From positions 371,975-435,974 of the forward strand of contig NZ_JARBUY010000001.1 in the NCBI RefSeq assembly GCF_028882255.1: a stretch of 64,000 bases of DNA, given 5' to 3'. The notes below the pieces were generated by a model. The model did not search any database and was not told the origin of the DNA. It was given only the letters and a program-made list of their open reading frames with translations. The stretch is from Maribacter polysaccharolyticus (GTDB lineage: Bacteria; Bacteroidota; Bacteroidia; Flavobacteriales; Flavobacteriaceae). Made by a program: the position numbers and the translations under genes. Position 1 is the stretch's first letter. Every line of letters starts with the position of its first letter. Below, piece by piece: positions 9,750-17,313 of the stretch.

Positions 9750-10673
9750 ATGGAAGAAAGCGAAAAAGCATTCAAGGAACTTATATCTTATAGTGTAAAA
9801 CTAGATGAGATTGAATATAAAGATATTAGAGATTTAATTAAAGAATCTTTACGACACATTCCAATAACTACCGCTAAGCTTCATAAAAACACTCCTATTG
9901 ATAGAGTAAGAATTAATGGAAAAATCAAGTTTTTCAATAAAGAAGATGATTTAACTTACATTAAGAATAAGAGTGTAATAGAGAAAAGATTACTTGAATT
10001 TGGGAGAGCAAATAAACCGCACGAGCCGCTTTTTTATGGAGCATTAGAAAGTAGTTTAATCAAACAAAACAGACTTACTGCTTTTCTTGAAACATCAACT
10101 CTTTTGAGGGATACAAAATCGGTTTGTTTAGAAGGTCAATTATTTACCCTTGCGAGATGGGTCACAAATAAAGAATTAATAATTGCTGAGATTGTTTTTA
10201 GTGATGACGCTTTAAAAAATAATCCAGATACTCTAAAGTCCTTCAATAATCATTTTGAGCAAATAAAAATGCATCCAATGAGAGAATTTGGTTTACAACA
10301 ACTACAATTTTTCAGTAATGAATTCTCGAAAGAAGCTAAATCGCATCATGACTATAAGATTTGTGTAGCGTATTCGGATTTACTTTTGAATGATTATGGA
10401 ATTGCTGGAATTACTTATCCCAGCGTTCAGTCTGGTTATCAAGGTCAAAATTTAGTTTTAAGGCCAGATATTGTTGATAAACATCTCAAGCTTTATTCTG
10501 TGTCCACCCATAGAATGCATAAAAATCAAATGGAATCATTTTTAGGCAATTATTTTCACACTCAAAATTTTGGTAAGGACAATTCCAATTTTGTTTGGGA
10601 TTTAAAGGAATGTGATGAAGAAAATATTATAAAATATTATTCTGAAAAGGCCAAAAATGCTAAATCAGAATAA
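9750..10673 (+). CDS. RES-like domain protein, putative NAD-degrading toxin or effector
   Basis: About 307 residues. The stretch RVRINGKIKFF, then EFGRANKPHEPLFYGAL, and later YGIAGITYPSVQSGYQGQNL and VLRPDIVDKHLKL follow the order seen in one branch of the RES family (R...GRAN.PGEPLFY...GI.YPSV...N..L.P..VD). RES proteins have an ADP-ribosyltransferase-like fold, and characterised toxins of the family degrade NAD+. The assignment is by motif memory and is moderate. The start is ATG 9750; a TTG at 9744 is in frame. It begins 17 bases after the ATPase gene, so the two probably form one operon. Base composition is AT-rich like the ATPase gene and unlike the flanks. Confidence 0.5.
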   Translation: MEESEKAFKELISYSVKLDEIEYKDIRDLIKESLRHIPITTAKLHKNTPIDRVRINGKIKFFNKEDDLTYIKNKSVIEKRLLEFGRANKPHEPLFYGALESSLIKQNRLTAFLETSTLLRDTKSVCLEGQLFTLARWVTNKELIIAEIVFSDDALKNNPDTLKSFNNHFEQIKMHPMREFGLQQLQFFSNEFSKEAKSHHDYKICVAYSDLLLNDYGIAGITYPSVQSGYQGQNLVLRPDIVDKHLKLYSVSTHRMHKNQMESFLGNYFHTQNFGKDNSNFVWDLKECDEENIIKYYSEKAKNAKSE

Positions 10674-10959
10674 GGCCTTAATTAGCTTTGTAACGGCCTA
10701 AGATAATTTTGGGTAAAACAATAGGGGAGAGGAGCGTTAAGAATTTTAGGGGGCTGGTTACAATAAACGTTGACCGCCATTATGTTTCTTTTACCTTAAA
10801 CCAGTATTAAGAGTTACAATGGATCCTAAAATTTAGCGACCGACCCGTATATTGTTTCTAAAATTATCTGTAAGCCTTGATTTTTTTGTTTCTTTTTTTA
10901 TCAAGAAAAAAAGAATAGACTAAGAAGATTTTGTTTACTGTAATCCGTATTATGAAAAA
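10674..10959. other. AT-rich gene-free spacer between convergent genes
   Basis: Nearly 290 bases between the RES-like gene and the convergent DUF2971 gene. A T-rich run with TTTTTTATCAAGAAAAAAAG near 10895-10912 is self-complementary and may end transcription from either side. No coding frame of note is visible. Confidence 0.4.
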
Positions 10960-11745
10960 TCACTGCACAGTACCATACAATAAGTTACATCTAAAATTGT
11001 TGATTATGACAGGTTGAACAGTTTGGTAAACATTGACATTTGGGTATTTTTTTTTGGTGATTTCAATTATCCGCTCAATGAAATCTTTCTTGGCATGAGC
11101 ACCAATTATAATATTTTGTAAAGATTCTCTATTGAAAGGTATCCTACCAGTACGGTCTTTAAGAAGTCTTAGCTCTTTTTCATAGCTCCAAACTTCTGTT
11201 TTTTTATAAAAAAGATCTACAATATGATTAGGTTCTGAGATTGGATTGTATTCACGACTATAAATTTCAGGAACATAATAGATAGGGTGAACATTGTGGA
11301 AAAATGTTTTATCAGTGGTTATGTCAAAATGCAACGATAATCCAGAATGGTTGCTAGCATAAATTTCCCACAGTTTTTCGTTCATGGGATACATGGTAAA
11401 ACAAGCTATTCCAAAACTATTGACAAATGGCTCCACTTTTGTTTGAGCGAATTCCATTAACCTTATGGCATCCATATTTTCATCAAAGTAACGTTTAGTT
11501 CTTGCATCTAACAGACTATCTGCAATGGTGTCATAAAGAAGTTTTTGTTCTTCAAGATTTGACGAAAGTTTTACAAATTCAGGATTTGAGTCCATAGGGT
11601 CGTTCAAGGTATCTCTTCTTGAAAACCAAGTGTATCCCTCGTCAAGTTCGCTGAGGGTATATTCATTTGCCGCTCTAAATCTAAAGACATGAGGCGGTCC
11701 CATTTTAATTGGGAATTTTTCTCGTAAAACTTCTAATTCATACAT
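10960..11745 (-). CDS. DUF2971 family protein
   Basis: A 261-residue protein with family features in order: FRFRAANEYTLSELDEG followed by TWFSRRDTLNDPMD (the usual W/F-x-x-x-LNDP motif), GIACFTMYPMNEKLWEIYASNHSGLSLHFD (CF...LW..YA..H.G...F), and KTEVWSYEKELRLL near the C-terminus. The function of the family is not established, but members are frequent in defence islands and beside mobile genes. It is soluble and lacks a signal peptide. It faces the ATPase/RES-like pair convergently and shares their AT-rich composition. Confidence 0.75.
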   Translation of the reverse strand: MYELEVLREKFPIKMGPPHVFRFRAANEYTLSELDEGYTWFSRRDTLNDPMDSNPEFVKLSSNLEEQKLLYDTIADSLLDARTKRYFDENMDAIRLMEFAQTKVEPFVNSFGIACFTMYPMNEKLWEIYASNHSGLSLHFDITTDKTFFHNVHPIYYVPEIYSREYNPISEPNHIVDLFYKKTEVWSYEKELRLLKDRTGRIPFNRESLQNIIIGAHAKKDFIERIIEITKKKYPNVNVYQTVQPVIINNFRCNLLYGTVQ

Positions 11746-11849
11746 AGAATGAATATAAAATTAATAGGAATATCTAAAAAAAAAACAAATATCAAAGCTT
11801 AATTTTCTATTTGACATAATATTAAGAGTACTCACGAAAAAAGTTGATT

Positions 11850-11931
11850 AGGAGGAGAATGTGAGCAAGTGCTAAGAAATTATCTCGCAGAGTAATTTTT
11901 AGCTGTTGCGGCAAGCTGCCGAGAATCTCCT
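11850..11931. repeat. Long imperfect hairpin
   Basis: Outer arms AGGAG (11850-11854) and CTCCT (11927-11931), middle arms GCAA (11865-11868) and TTGC (11906-11909), and inner arms GCTAAGAAATTA (11871-11882) with TAATTTTTAGC (11893-11903). A side hairpin GGCA/TGCC sits at 11910-11920. The layout (nested stems with unpaired bulges on one side) resembles copies A and B, although the sequence differs. Confidence 0.6.
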
Positions 11932-12008
11932 GAAAAATTTATTGACTAAGAGTTTCTCATAAATCGCATATTTCAAAAGAATCTAAAAGTTTTGCTTTTT
12001 TTGGCGCT

Positions 12009-12086
12009 GGCCAAGCGACGGCAAATTGTGTTTTAAAATGAACGCCATTTAGCGTTTATTTTAAAAAAGCAATTGAGCGATTGGCT
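12009..12086. repeat. Long imperfect hairpin
   Basis: Inner arms TTAAAATGAACGC (12033-12045) and GCGTTTATTTTAA (12052-12064) pair with one mismatch around a 6-base loop. AATTG (12024-12028) pairs with CAATT (12070-12074), and GCCAA (12010-12014) with TTGGC (12081-12085). It is followed by TTTTACATAACG, the same word that opens copy B. Confidence 0.6.
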
Positions 12087-12266
12087 GTGCGGCAATTTTA
12101 CATAACGACTAATTATAGATACAGCCGAAAGGTTTCTCGCTGGGTTTTCTAAGAATTTGAAATTTTCTAAAAAGTTTTTTCTGGGTAGAAATATTCAAGC
12201 TACGTAAATAAAAAAGGTTGATGACCCTGTTGGTAATTCTCTTAAAAGCTATAAACGTTAGGGATA

Positions 12267-12440
12267 TTTTACATAATAGAATTATAGCTTACAGATATTT
12301 TCAGCATTCCAGTAAAACGGCTTTTACATAATGGCTGACGATATAGACCTAAAGGCGCTATATCTGCAATTATGTAAAATGCAAGCATGCGCCGTTTTAC
12401 GACATATACCAATCTGTACTATAATTTACATTATGTAAAA
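12267..12440. repeat. Long hairpin element, copy B (right of island)
   Basis: A 174-bp near-palindrome. Perfect arms are TTTTACATAA (12267-12276) with TTATGTAAAA (12431-12440), AATTATAG (12280-12287) with CTATAATT (12419-12426), TACAGAT (12290-12296) with ATCTGTA (12412-12418), GTAAAACGGC with GCCGTTTTAC (12391-12400), TTTTACATAAT with ATTATGTAAAA, and GATATAG (12340-12346) with CTATATC (12358-12364). The inner part repeats copy A in direct orientation. The element marks the right edge of the AT-rich island. Confidence 0.85.
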
Positions 12441-12773
12441 TAGAAGTTATTAAAGGACACCTACCTCGGTGATCATCCATCCAACCCCATATGCCCCAAA
12501 ACCCCGATTATGAACCTGCATCCCTCATATATCCATTTGGTATTTATTTTAAAGGTATCCCTTCCCCAAAGACCTCTTTTTTAGGTAAAACCATTCAAAA
12601 TATACCCAACCGTTTTTACCCATTGGCCACTTAAAATCGGTGAAAAACCTTTTAAACCCAATTGTGCTGTAATACAACGGAGATTTCATTCATTTTAAAG
12701 AATATTGATTATATTATATACAATCATAAAAACCTATTTCTATTTTTGATATAACAAACAACACTCAAAAAAC

Positions 12774-13217
12774 ATGAAAATAAAAAGTTCCCTCTCCACT
12801 ATAGCTTTGCTATGTGTATTGGTTTTTACTGGATGTAAAGACGAAAATGTTGAAGAGGCAGTCATCCTACAAAGCACGGAATATCAGATTTACGATGTTT
12901 CCGGATCTGGGGTAACCGGCACGGCTACCTTTACCCAGGAAGACAATGGTTCTACCCACGTACTCATAGAACTTGATGGTGCCGATACCTCTACCAATCC
13001 TGCTTATATTCGTTATAACAGTGCCGCCGAAGGCGGGGGAATTGCCATAACCCTAGCAGCTTGCGAATGTGCCATTAGTAATACGACCATTACCGCCTTG
13101 AACAATGGAACCTCTATTACCTATGAAGGTTTGATAGCCTTCTACGGTCATATTACCATAGAAGATTTGAGCGGTAATATCGTTGCCGTTGCCGATATCG
13201 GGGCAAATGCCGAATAA
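12774..13217 (+). CDS. Small secreted lipoprotein, unknown function
   Basis: A 147-residue protein with a lipoprotein signal peptide (LVFTGC, lipidated cysteine at residue 21). The mature part is small, threonine/serine/glycine rich and probably all beta: GTATFTQEDNGSTHVLIELDGAD followed by paired short strands. This pattern recalls CHRD-like extracellular domains, but the match is weak. A box reading TATTTTTG at 12741-12748 fits the flavobacterial -7 element. The following gene is convergent, separated by a bidirectional terminator. It is the first gene of normal composition after the island. Confidence 0.7.
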   Translation: MKIKSSLSTIALLCVLVFTGCKDENVEEAVILQSTEYQIYDVSGSGVTGTATFTQEDNGSTHVLIELDGADTSTNPAYIRYNSAAEGGGIAITLAACECAISNTTITALNNGTSITYEGLIAFYGHITIEDLSGNIVAVADIGANAE

Positions 13218-13252
13218 AAGCACCCATAGGTGCCATCGATAATAGGATAACG

Positions 13253-13286
13253 AAAAAAGCCCAAGGGAGTCCCTTGGGCTTTTTTT
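13253..13286. terminator. Bidirectional terminator
   Basis: Six A residues, then GCCCAAGGGA pairing with TCCCTTGGGC, then a T run. The perfect 9-10 bp stem lies between two convergent genes and can serve both. Confidence 0.9.
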
Positions 13287-13304
13287 ATACGTTTTTATTT
13301 TATA

Positions 13305-13655
13305 TCAATGGATATATTTTGCCTTGGCCAACCCCATATATTCTTTTACCCCCTGCCTCAAGGCCCTGAATTTCGCATACTGATCCTGGAATTTCCCAAT
13401 ACATCCTTGTGCGGTTTCCTTATGTTCCTTTAAGGATCTGATCATTTTCCTACTGATCTGGCTATAGGTTTCCAAACCCATCCTCAAAGATTCGATCCGG
13501 TCAAACTCCCCATAGGTCTGGGGTTCACAAATATAAGAATCCAAATTCTTTCGCAAGCGGTTAACATCGTTTAGATTTCGCTCCATTTGATGTACCAATA
13601 CATTTTCTTTGGGCTCAAGATCAGCAGAACCCCTTGTGTTCGTCAATGTTCTCAT
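13305..13655 (-). CDS. Small coiled-coil protein, unknown function
   Basis: A 116-residue, highly charged and mostly helical protein (ENVLVHQMERNLNDVNRLRKNL, ESLRMGLETYSQISRKMIRSL) without signal peptide or membrane segment. I recognise no family. It has a plausible start, sits alone with its own terminator, and has codon use like its neighbours, so it is probably real. A role as a cytoplasmic helical adaptor is only a guess. Confidence 0.6.
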   Translation of the reverse strand: MRTLTNTRGSADLEPKENVLVHQMERNLNDVNRLRKNLDSYICEPQTYGEFDRIESLRMGLETYSQISRKMIRSLKEHKETAQGCIGKFQDQYAKFRALRQGVKEYMGLAKAKYIH

Positions 13656-13803
13656 AAGATTTCATTTTGGGGGGTTGTAAAATAGCTGTTGCGATACTAT
13701 GAAATTACGAAATATTCCCTTACAAACAACCATCTAATTTACTTACTATCAATATTTAACGATTTTTTAGTGTTGGGGTGACAATGAGCTCACCTTTGCG
13801 CAT

Positions 13804-13828
13804 AAAAAAACCTCCGTATCGGAGGTTT
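13804..13828 (-). terminator. Terminator for the gene at 13862-14203
   Basis: On the minus strand AAACCTCCG and CGGAGGTTT form a perfect 9-bp stem around a 3-base loop, followed by a run of T. It lies 34 bases past the stop codon. Confidence 0.85.
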
Positions 13829-13861
13829 ACTATCGTATGGATCAACGTATGGTAAAAAGGC

Positions 13862-14203
13862 CTATTGGCTTTCGGTATCATCAACGAACTCGATCTCAGC
13901 CATGGCCCGGTTCAGGCCGTTTGAGAACGGATTCTTATCCAAGGCTTTCAAAAGCCGTTGCCTACGCCGTTCCGAAATATCCAATGTATCCAGAATACGT
14001 TTCTTTACGGCTATGGAATGCTGTCGTTTTTCCTTCAGTTGTTTGCGCTCCGATACACTTAAAATAAAATCGGGCTCATACAGTTCCATGACCGTATACT
14101 TTTTGACTTCTTGTGTTGGGGTGCTGTACTCCTGTGCCATGATGCCATGCGTCCCTATTAAAAACAATAGGAAGCCCACCACGGTAAGCATGTTTTTTTT
14201 CAT
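13862..14203 (-). CDS. Small secreted helical protein
   Basis: About 113 residues from the ATG at 14203. The signal peptide is MKKNMLTVVGFLLFLIGTHGIMA, cut before QEYSTP. The mature chain is charged and helical: FILSVSERKQLKEKRQHSIAVKKRILDTLDISERRRQRLLKAL. The frame extends upstream to 14314, but that would bury the signal peptide. The general design (short secreted protein with Lys/Arg-rich helices) matches the neighbour at 14408 and the gene at 24085. Function unknown; periplasmic chaperone-like (Spy-like) behaviour is possible but unsupported by motif. Confidence 0.65.
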   Translation of the reverse strand: MKKNMLTVVGFLLFLIGTHGIMAQEYSTPTQEVKKYTVMELYEPDFILSVSERKQLKEKRQHSIAVKKRILDTLDISERRRQRLLKALDKNPFSNGLNRAMAEIEFVDDTESQ

Positions 14204-14407
14204 CCTGTGTATTATAGTGTGTCTCGCCGAACAAGATACCCATATTACATTATAAATACTTTCGGAGCATCCGGTTTTCAACGAAAAAACAATACCGTAT
14301 ATCGGAAATACCACCCATTACTGTACTTACGCCTTTTTTTTAAGGCATGTCAAACGCTTGACCACCGTTTTGGTTGACCCTAAAAAGCCGATCTTCGGGA
14401 GCTGGGT

Positions 14408-14755
14408 TTAAGGCTGCAATTTCATTTTGGCCTTTAGGTATTTCTTATACTGTCCTTTATGCAGCAATGCGGCCATATCCTCATTCTCCTGACCGATCAA
14501 TTGTTTTAACATGACCGCCTTGTCCGCTTTGGAAAGGTTCATCTTCCCTACCTTATCCTTCTTTAACATATATCCGGTCAAGGTTTGTTCAAAATCGGCC
14601 AATTGGCCCGATTCGAGGCCCAACTCAGCGGCATATTTCTTTGTCAATTCCTTGGCCTTGGCCTTGATGATGCCATCGCCCTTCTGTGGTGGGTTCTGGG
14701 CACTGCCCCATTGGATCATTAGCAATGCCGTGAATAGAATAATGACTTTTTTCAT
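14408..14755 (-). CDS. Small secreted helical protein (same family as 24085)
   Basis: A 115-residue protein with a signal peptide ending GSAQN. The mature part contains LSKADKAVMLKQLIGQENEDMAALL, then YKKYLKAKMKLQP at the end. The gene at 24085 reads LSPKAKYELLKQLSSRETSAMADVL and YMRIKKEIQP at the same places, so the two are paralogues. No known domain name comes to mind. Probably periplasmic. The 204-base spacer to the divergent terC gene holds the promoters of both. Confidence 0.7.
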   Translation of the reverse strand: MKKVIILFTALLMIQWGSAQNPPQKGDGIIKAKAKELTKKYAAELGLESGQLADFEQTLTGYMLKKDKVGKMNLSKADKAVMLKQLIGQENEDMAALLHKGQYKKYLKAKMKLQP

Positions 14756-14959
14756 TTTTTTGTTTTTTAGGGTATGTGTTTTTACCGAATAATCGTTTTA
14801 TGCCCCAATAAGGTATAAAAAAAGCTACTACCAAGGGGGCGGATGCCACATTATTTATAGCATTTGCAATTTTTGGGCCAAAAGGTGTTAAGCATGGGGT
14901 ATTGTTGAAGGATTTCAAAAATACTGCTTAACTTCGTAGCTTTTAAAAATCTACATCTT

Positions 14960-15901
14960 ATGCTGGTTTGGGGGCTGTTCATTGCCTTGATCATCGTGTT
15001 TTTAGCACTGGATCTTGGGGTTTTCCATAAAACGGAACATGTTATAAAAAGTAAGGAAGCTGGCTTATGGACAGCCGTTTGGGTCACCGTGGCCCTTAGT
15101 TTCAGCGGGGTCATCTACTGGCTTTTCGCTTCCGGAATGGTAGAAAACCCTACCGGACTCACCCCGAACAATGCCGTATTGAAATACGTTACCGGATATC
15201 TTATTGAGTTATCCTTGAGTATCGATAACGTCTTCGTTATTGCCGTCATCTTCCAAGCCTTTAAAATTCCACCGCTGTACCAACATCGCGTTTTGTTTTG
15301 GGGTATTCTGGGGGCCATTGTATTTCGTGGACTCATGATCCTATTTGGAGTGGCCTTGATCACCAAGTTCGATTGGATCATTTATGTTTTTGGGGTTTTC
15401 CTTCTGTACACGGCCTTTAAAATGCTGAAGTCCGACGATTCCCATTTCGACCCTAAGAGTTCTTGGGTATTTAAACAGATCAAAAAGATATATCCGATCA
15501 CCTCGACCATAAAAAACCACGATTTCTTTGTCAATCGTATGGGGATTACCGCTGCCACTCCCCTATTCGTGGCCTTGATCATCATTGAACTGACCGATGT
15601 ATTGTTCGCCCTCGATAGTATCCCCGCCATTTTGGCCATTACCGCGGATCCCTTTATCGTATTCAGTTCCAATATTTTGGCGATTCTAGGATTGCGTTCC
15701 ATGTATTTCCTTATTTCCCGGATGTTGCAGAAATTCCGGTACATCAATTACAGCCTTGTGGTCATTTTGGGCTTTGTCGGACTCAAAATGTTATTTTCTC
15801 ATCACATTGAATTGCCAGAGTGGTTATCCCTAACGGTCATTTCGGTATCCTTGATGGCCGGTATCGCGGCTTCTTTGCTCATCGCTGAAGAAAAGGGATA
15901 A
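14960..15901 (+). CDS. TerC/Alx family membrane protein
   Basis: A 313-residue protein with eight or nine membrane segments and the TerC landmarks: ELSLSIDNVFVIAVIF near residues 88-104, RVLFWGILGAIVFRG, and IIIELTDVLFALDSIPAIL near 208-226. The acidic residues in the two SIDN/ALDS segments are the family hallmark. Alx-type members export manganese; tellurite resistance is the historical name. No metal-sensing riboswitch of the yybP-ykoY type is visible upstream. The start is the ATG at 14960, about 25 bases after the promoter-like box TAACTTCG. Confidence 0.85.
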   Translation: MLVWGLFIALIIVFLALDLGVFHKTEHVIKSKEAGLWTAVWVTVALSFSGVIYWLFASGMVENPTGLTPNNAVLKYVTGYLIELSLSIDNVFVIAVIFQAFKIPPLYQHRVLFWGILGAIVFRGLMILFGVALITKFDWIIYVFGVFLLYTAFKMLKSDDSHFDPKSSWVFKQIKKIYPITSTIKNHDFFVNRMGITAATPLFVALIIIELTDVLFALDSIPAILAITADPFIVFSSNILAILGLRSMYFLISRMLQKFRYINYSLVVILGFVGLKMLFSHHIELPEWLSLTVISVSLMAGIAASLLIAEEKG

Positions 15902-15927
15902 AAAAATCCCGCCACAAGGGGCGGGAT
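15900..15927 (-). terminator. Terminator of the OmpA lipoprotein gene
   Basis: ATCCCGCC (15906-15913) and GGCGGGAT (15920-15927) form a perfect 8-bp stem; on the minus strand it is followed by a T run. It overlaps the terC stop codon and could also act on the plus strand less well. Confidence 0.8.
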
Positions 15928-15954
15928 GGTATTTTTCAATAGGGTTAGGCTACC

Positions 15955-16650
15955 TTATCCTTTGGTATTCTCCAAAGCCTCTTCTTTTAGCTCCTCGCTG
16001 GCAACGATCGCCAATTCTACCCTACGGTTCTTTGATTTACCCTCCGCAGTGGCATTATCGGCCCTTGGTTGGGTCTCTCCGTACCATTTTGTGGTGAAGC
16101 GGGTGGGACTGATCCCTTGGGCAATCAAGTAATTGGTAACCGATTCGGCACGTTGTTGCGAAAGCTTCATATTGTAATCCTCTGGTCCCGCACTATCCGT
16201 ATGGCCCTCTACCAGAATATTGCTTTTAGGGTATTCGTTGAAAATTCCGGCCAATTTGTCCAGGGTAGCAGCGGATGTTCCTTTTACGTTGGATTTGTTG
16301 GTGTCGAAATAAACTCCAGCCTCTTCGGTAAAGGTAACATTAATGCCCTCTCCGACCCGGGTCACTTCCGCACCGGGAATCTCTTCCTCAATACGCTCGG
16401 CCTGGCGATCCATACGATCCCCGATATACCCACCGGCCACACCACCGACGGCGGCACCGATAATGGCACCCAATGCAGTATTGTTCCCTTTACCGATGTT
16501 GTTTCCCAAAATACCTCCGATCAGCGCTCCCCCACTGGCCCCGATAACGGCCCCTTTTTGCTTGTTGTTGGCATTACGGGTAACACTACATCCGGTGATC
16601 AATACCATACTTAATACGATATACATACTTTTTCTTGCTATATTTTTCAT
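15955..16650 (-). CDS. OmpA-family lipoprotein with glycine-zipper region (YiaD-like)
   Basis: About 231 residues from ATG 16650. A lipobox ends LITGC; then comes a glycine-zipper stretch (GAVIGASGGALIGGILGNN, GAIIGAAVGGVAGG), then an OmpA C-terminal peptidoglycan-binding domain with ILVEGHTDSAGPEDYN, LSQQRAESVTNYL and KNRRVELAI. It probably anchors in the outer membrane and binds peptidoglycan. The start at 16659 three codons earlier is also ATG and cannot be excluded. It is in tandem with the lipocalin-like gene upstream, separated by about 85 bases. Confidence 0.9.
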   Translation of the reverse strand: MKNIARKSMYIVLSMVLITGCSVTRNANNKQKGAVIGASGGALIGGILGNNIGKGNNTALGAIIGAAVGGVAGGYIGDRMDRQAERIEEEIPGAEVTRVGEGINVTFTEEAGVYFDTNKSNVKGTSAATLDKLAGIFNEYPKSNILVEGHTDSAGPEDYNMKLSQQRAESVTNYLIAQGISPTRFTTKWYGETQPRADNATAEGKSKNRRVELAIVASEELKEEALENTKG

Positions 16651-16735
16651 TTGATACATTTTAATTGATTAGTGCATTTAAGGGCATCATTACAATGATC
16701 CAAAGGACCGATCGCTGATGCCTTAATACCGATTG

Positions 16736-17218
16736 TTATTTTTTAGCGAACCTATAAACGACGGTAATGGGTTCCCCATCTACGCGGTTGTTCGATTCCA
16801 AGACCATGTCCGTAGGGGTCAGGGAGGCAATATTGAGCCGATATCCCAAGCCGCCATCGATATCCTTATGGTCCGCATCAATGAATTTAAATTGCAATTG
16901 GGCGGTGGAACCATCCGCACGATCCACTACCGACCAACGAATGTAACGATCACCGCCATTACAAAGACTCGATGAAGACAGGGTATACCGCCCTGTGCTA
17001 TTATTGTCCCTAAAGAACCAAGTACTATCTTCAAAACAGATGTCCTTGGCATCATTGAAGAGGATGGAAGAGAAATTACCCGTATTGTCCTTATAGGATA
17101 CATCCTCTAGGACCCAGGTCCCGCTTAAAAGGTTACGCTGTGTACGTACAGCTTTTGAGACAGAACAAGACGACATTAACAATGCCACGATCCCAAATAA
17201 TGCGATTATTTTTTTCAT
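16736..17218 (-). CDS. Lipocalin-like lipoprotein
   Basis: A 160-residue lipoprotein (LMSSCSVSK, lipid-modified cysteine at about residue 18). The mature part begins with the lipocalin-like LLSGTWVLEDVSYKD, then alternating short strands with a central SSLCNGGDRYIRWSVVD. Such flavobacterial lipocalin-like proteins are outer-membrane attached and of unknown ligand. Two further cysteines (in DICFEDS and SSLCNGG) may form a disulfide. It precedes the OmpA lipoprotein gene in the same direction. Confidence 0.7.
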   Translation of the reverse strand: MKKIIALFGIVALLMSSCSVSKAVRTQRNLLSGTWVLEDVSYKDNTGNFSSILFNDAKDICFEDSTWFFRDNNSTGRYTLSSSSLCNGGDRYIRWSVVDRADGSTAQLQFKFIDADHKDIDGGLGYRLNIASLTPTDMVLESNNRVDGEPITVVYRFAKK

Positions 17219-17313
17219 GTTGATATTTTTGGTTTACATCCTATATATACGATGCCTGAATGCACTTGGATGTGCTTTTCGGTGGTAATTTTAACATAAT
17301 CGATGAACTGCCT

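Larger units (their letters stand above)
11746..12773. other. Long noncoding AT-rich region with large hairpins
   Basis: About 1 kb without any credible gene on either strand. It contains three large imperfect hairpins, listed separately at 11850-11931, 12009-12086 and 12267-12440. The words TTTTACATAA and AATTATAG occur together twice in the same orientation (12103-12128 and 12267-12287). The last ~330 bases before the lipoprotein gene show no structure that I can name, apart from the promoter-like box TATTTTTG at 12741-12748. Confidence 0.6.

Noticed and set aside
6797-12440. Insertion sequence or transposon
   Set aside because: No transposase or integrase gene is visible between or beside the hairpin copies, and no target duplication could be recognised.
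14756-14959. Manganese riboswitch (yybP-ykoY) before terC
   Set aside because: The conserved core of that riboswitch is not seen in this 200-base spacer.
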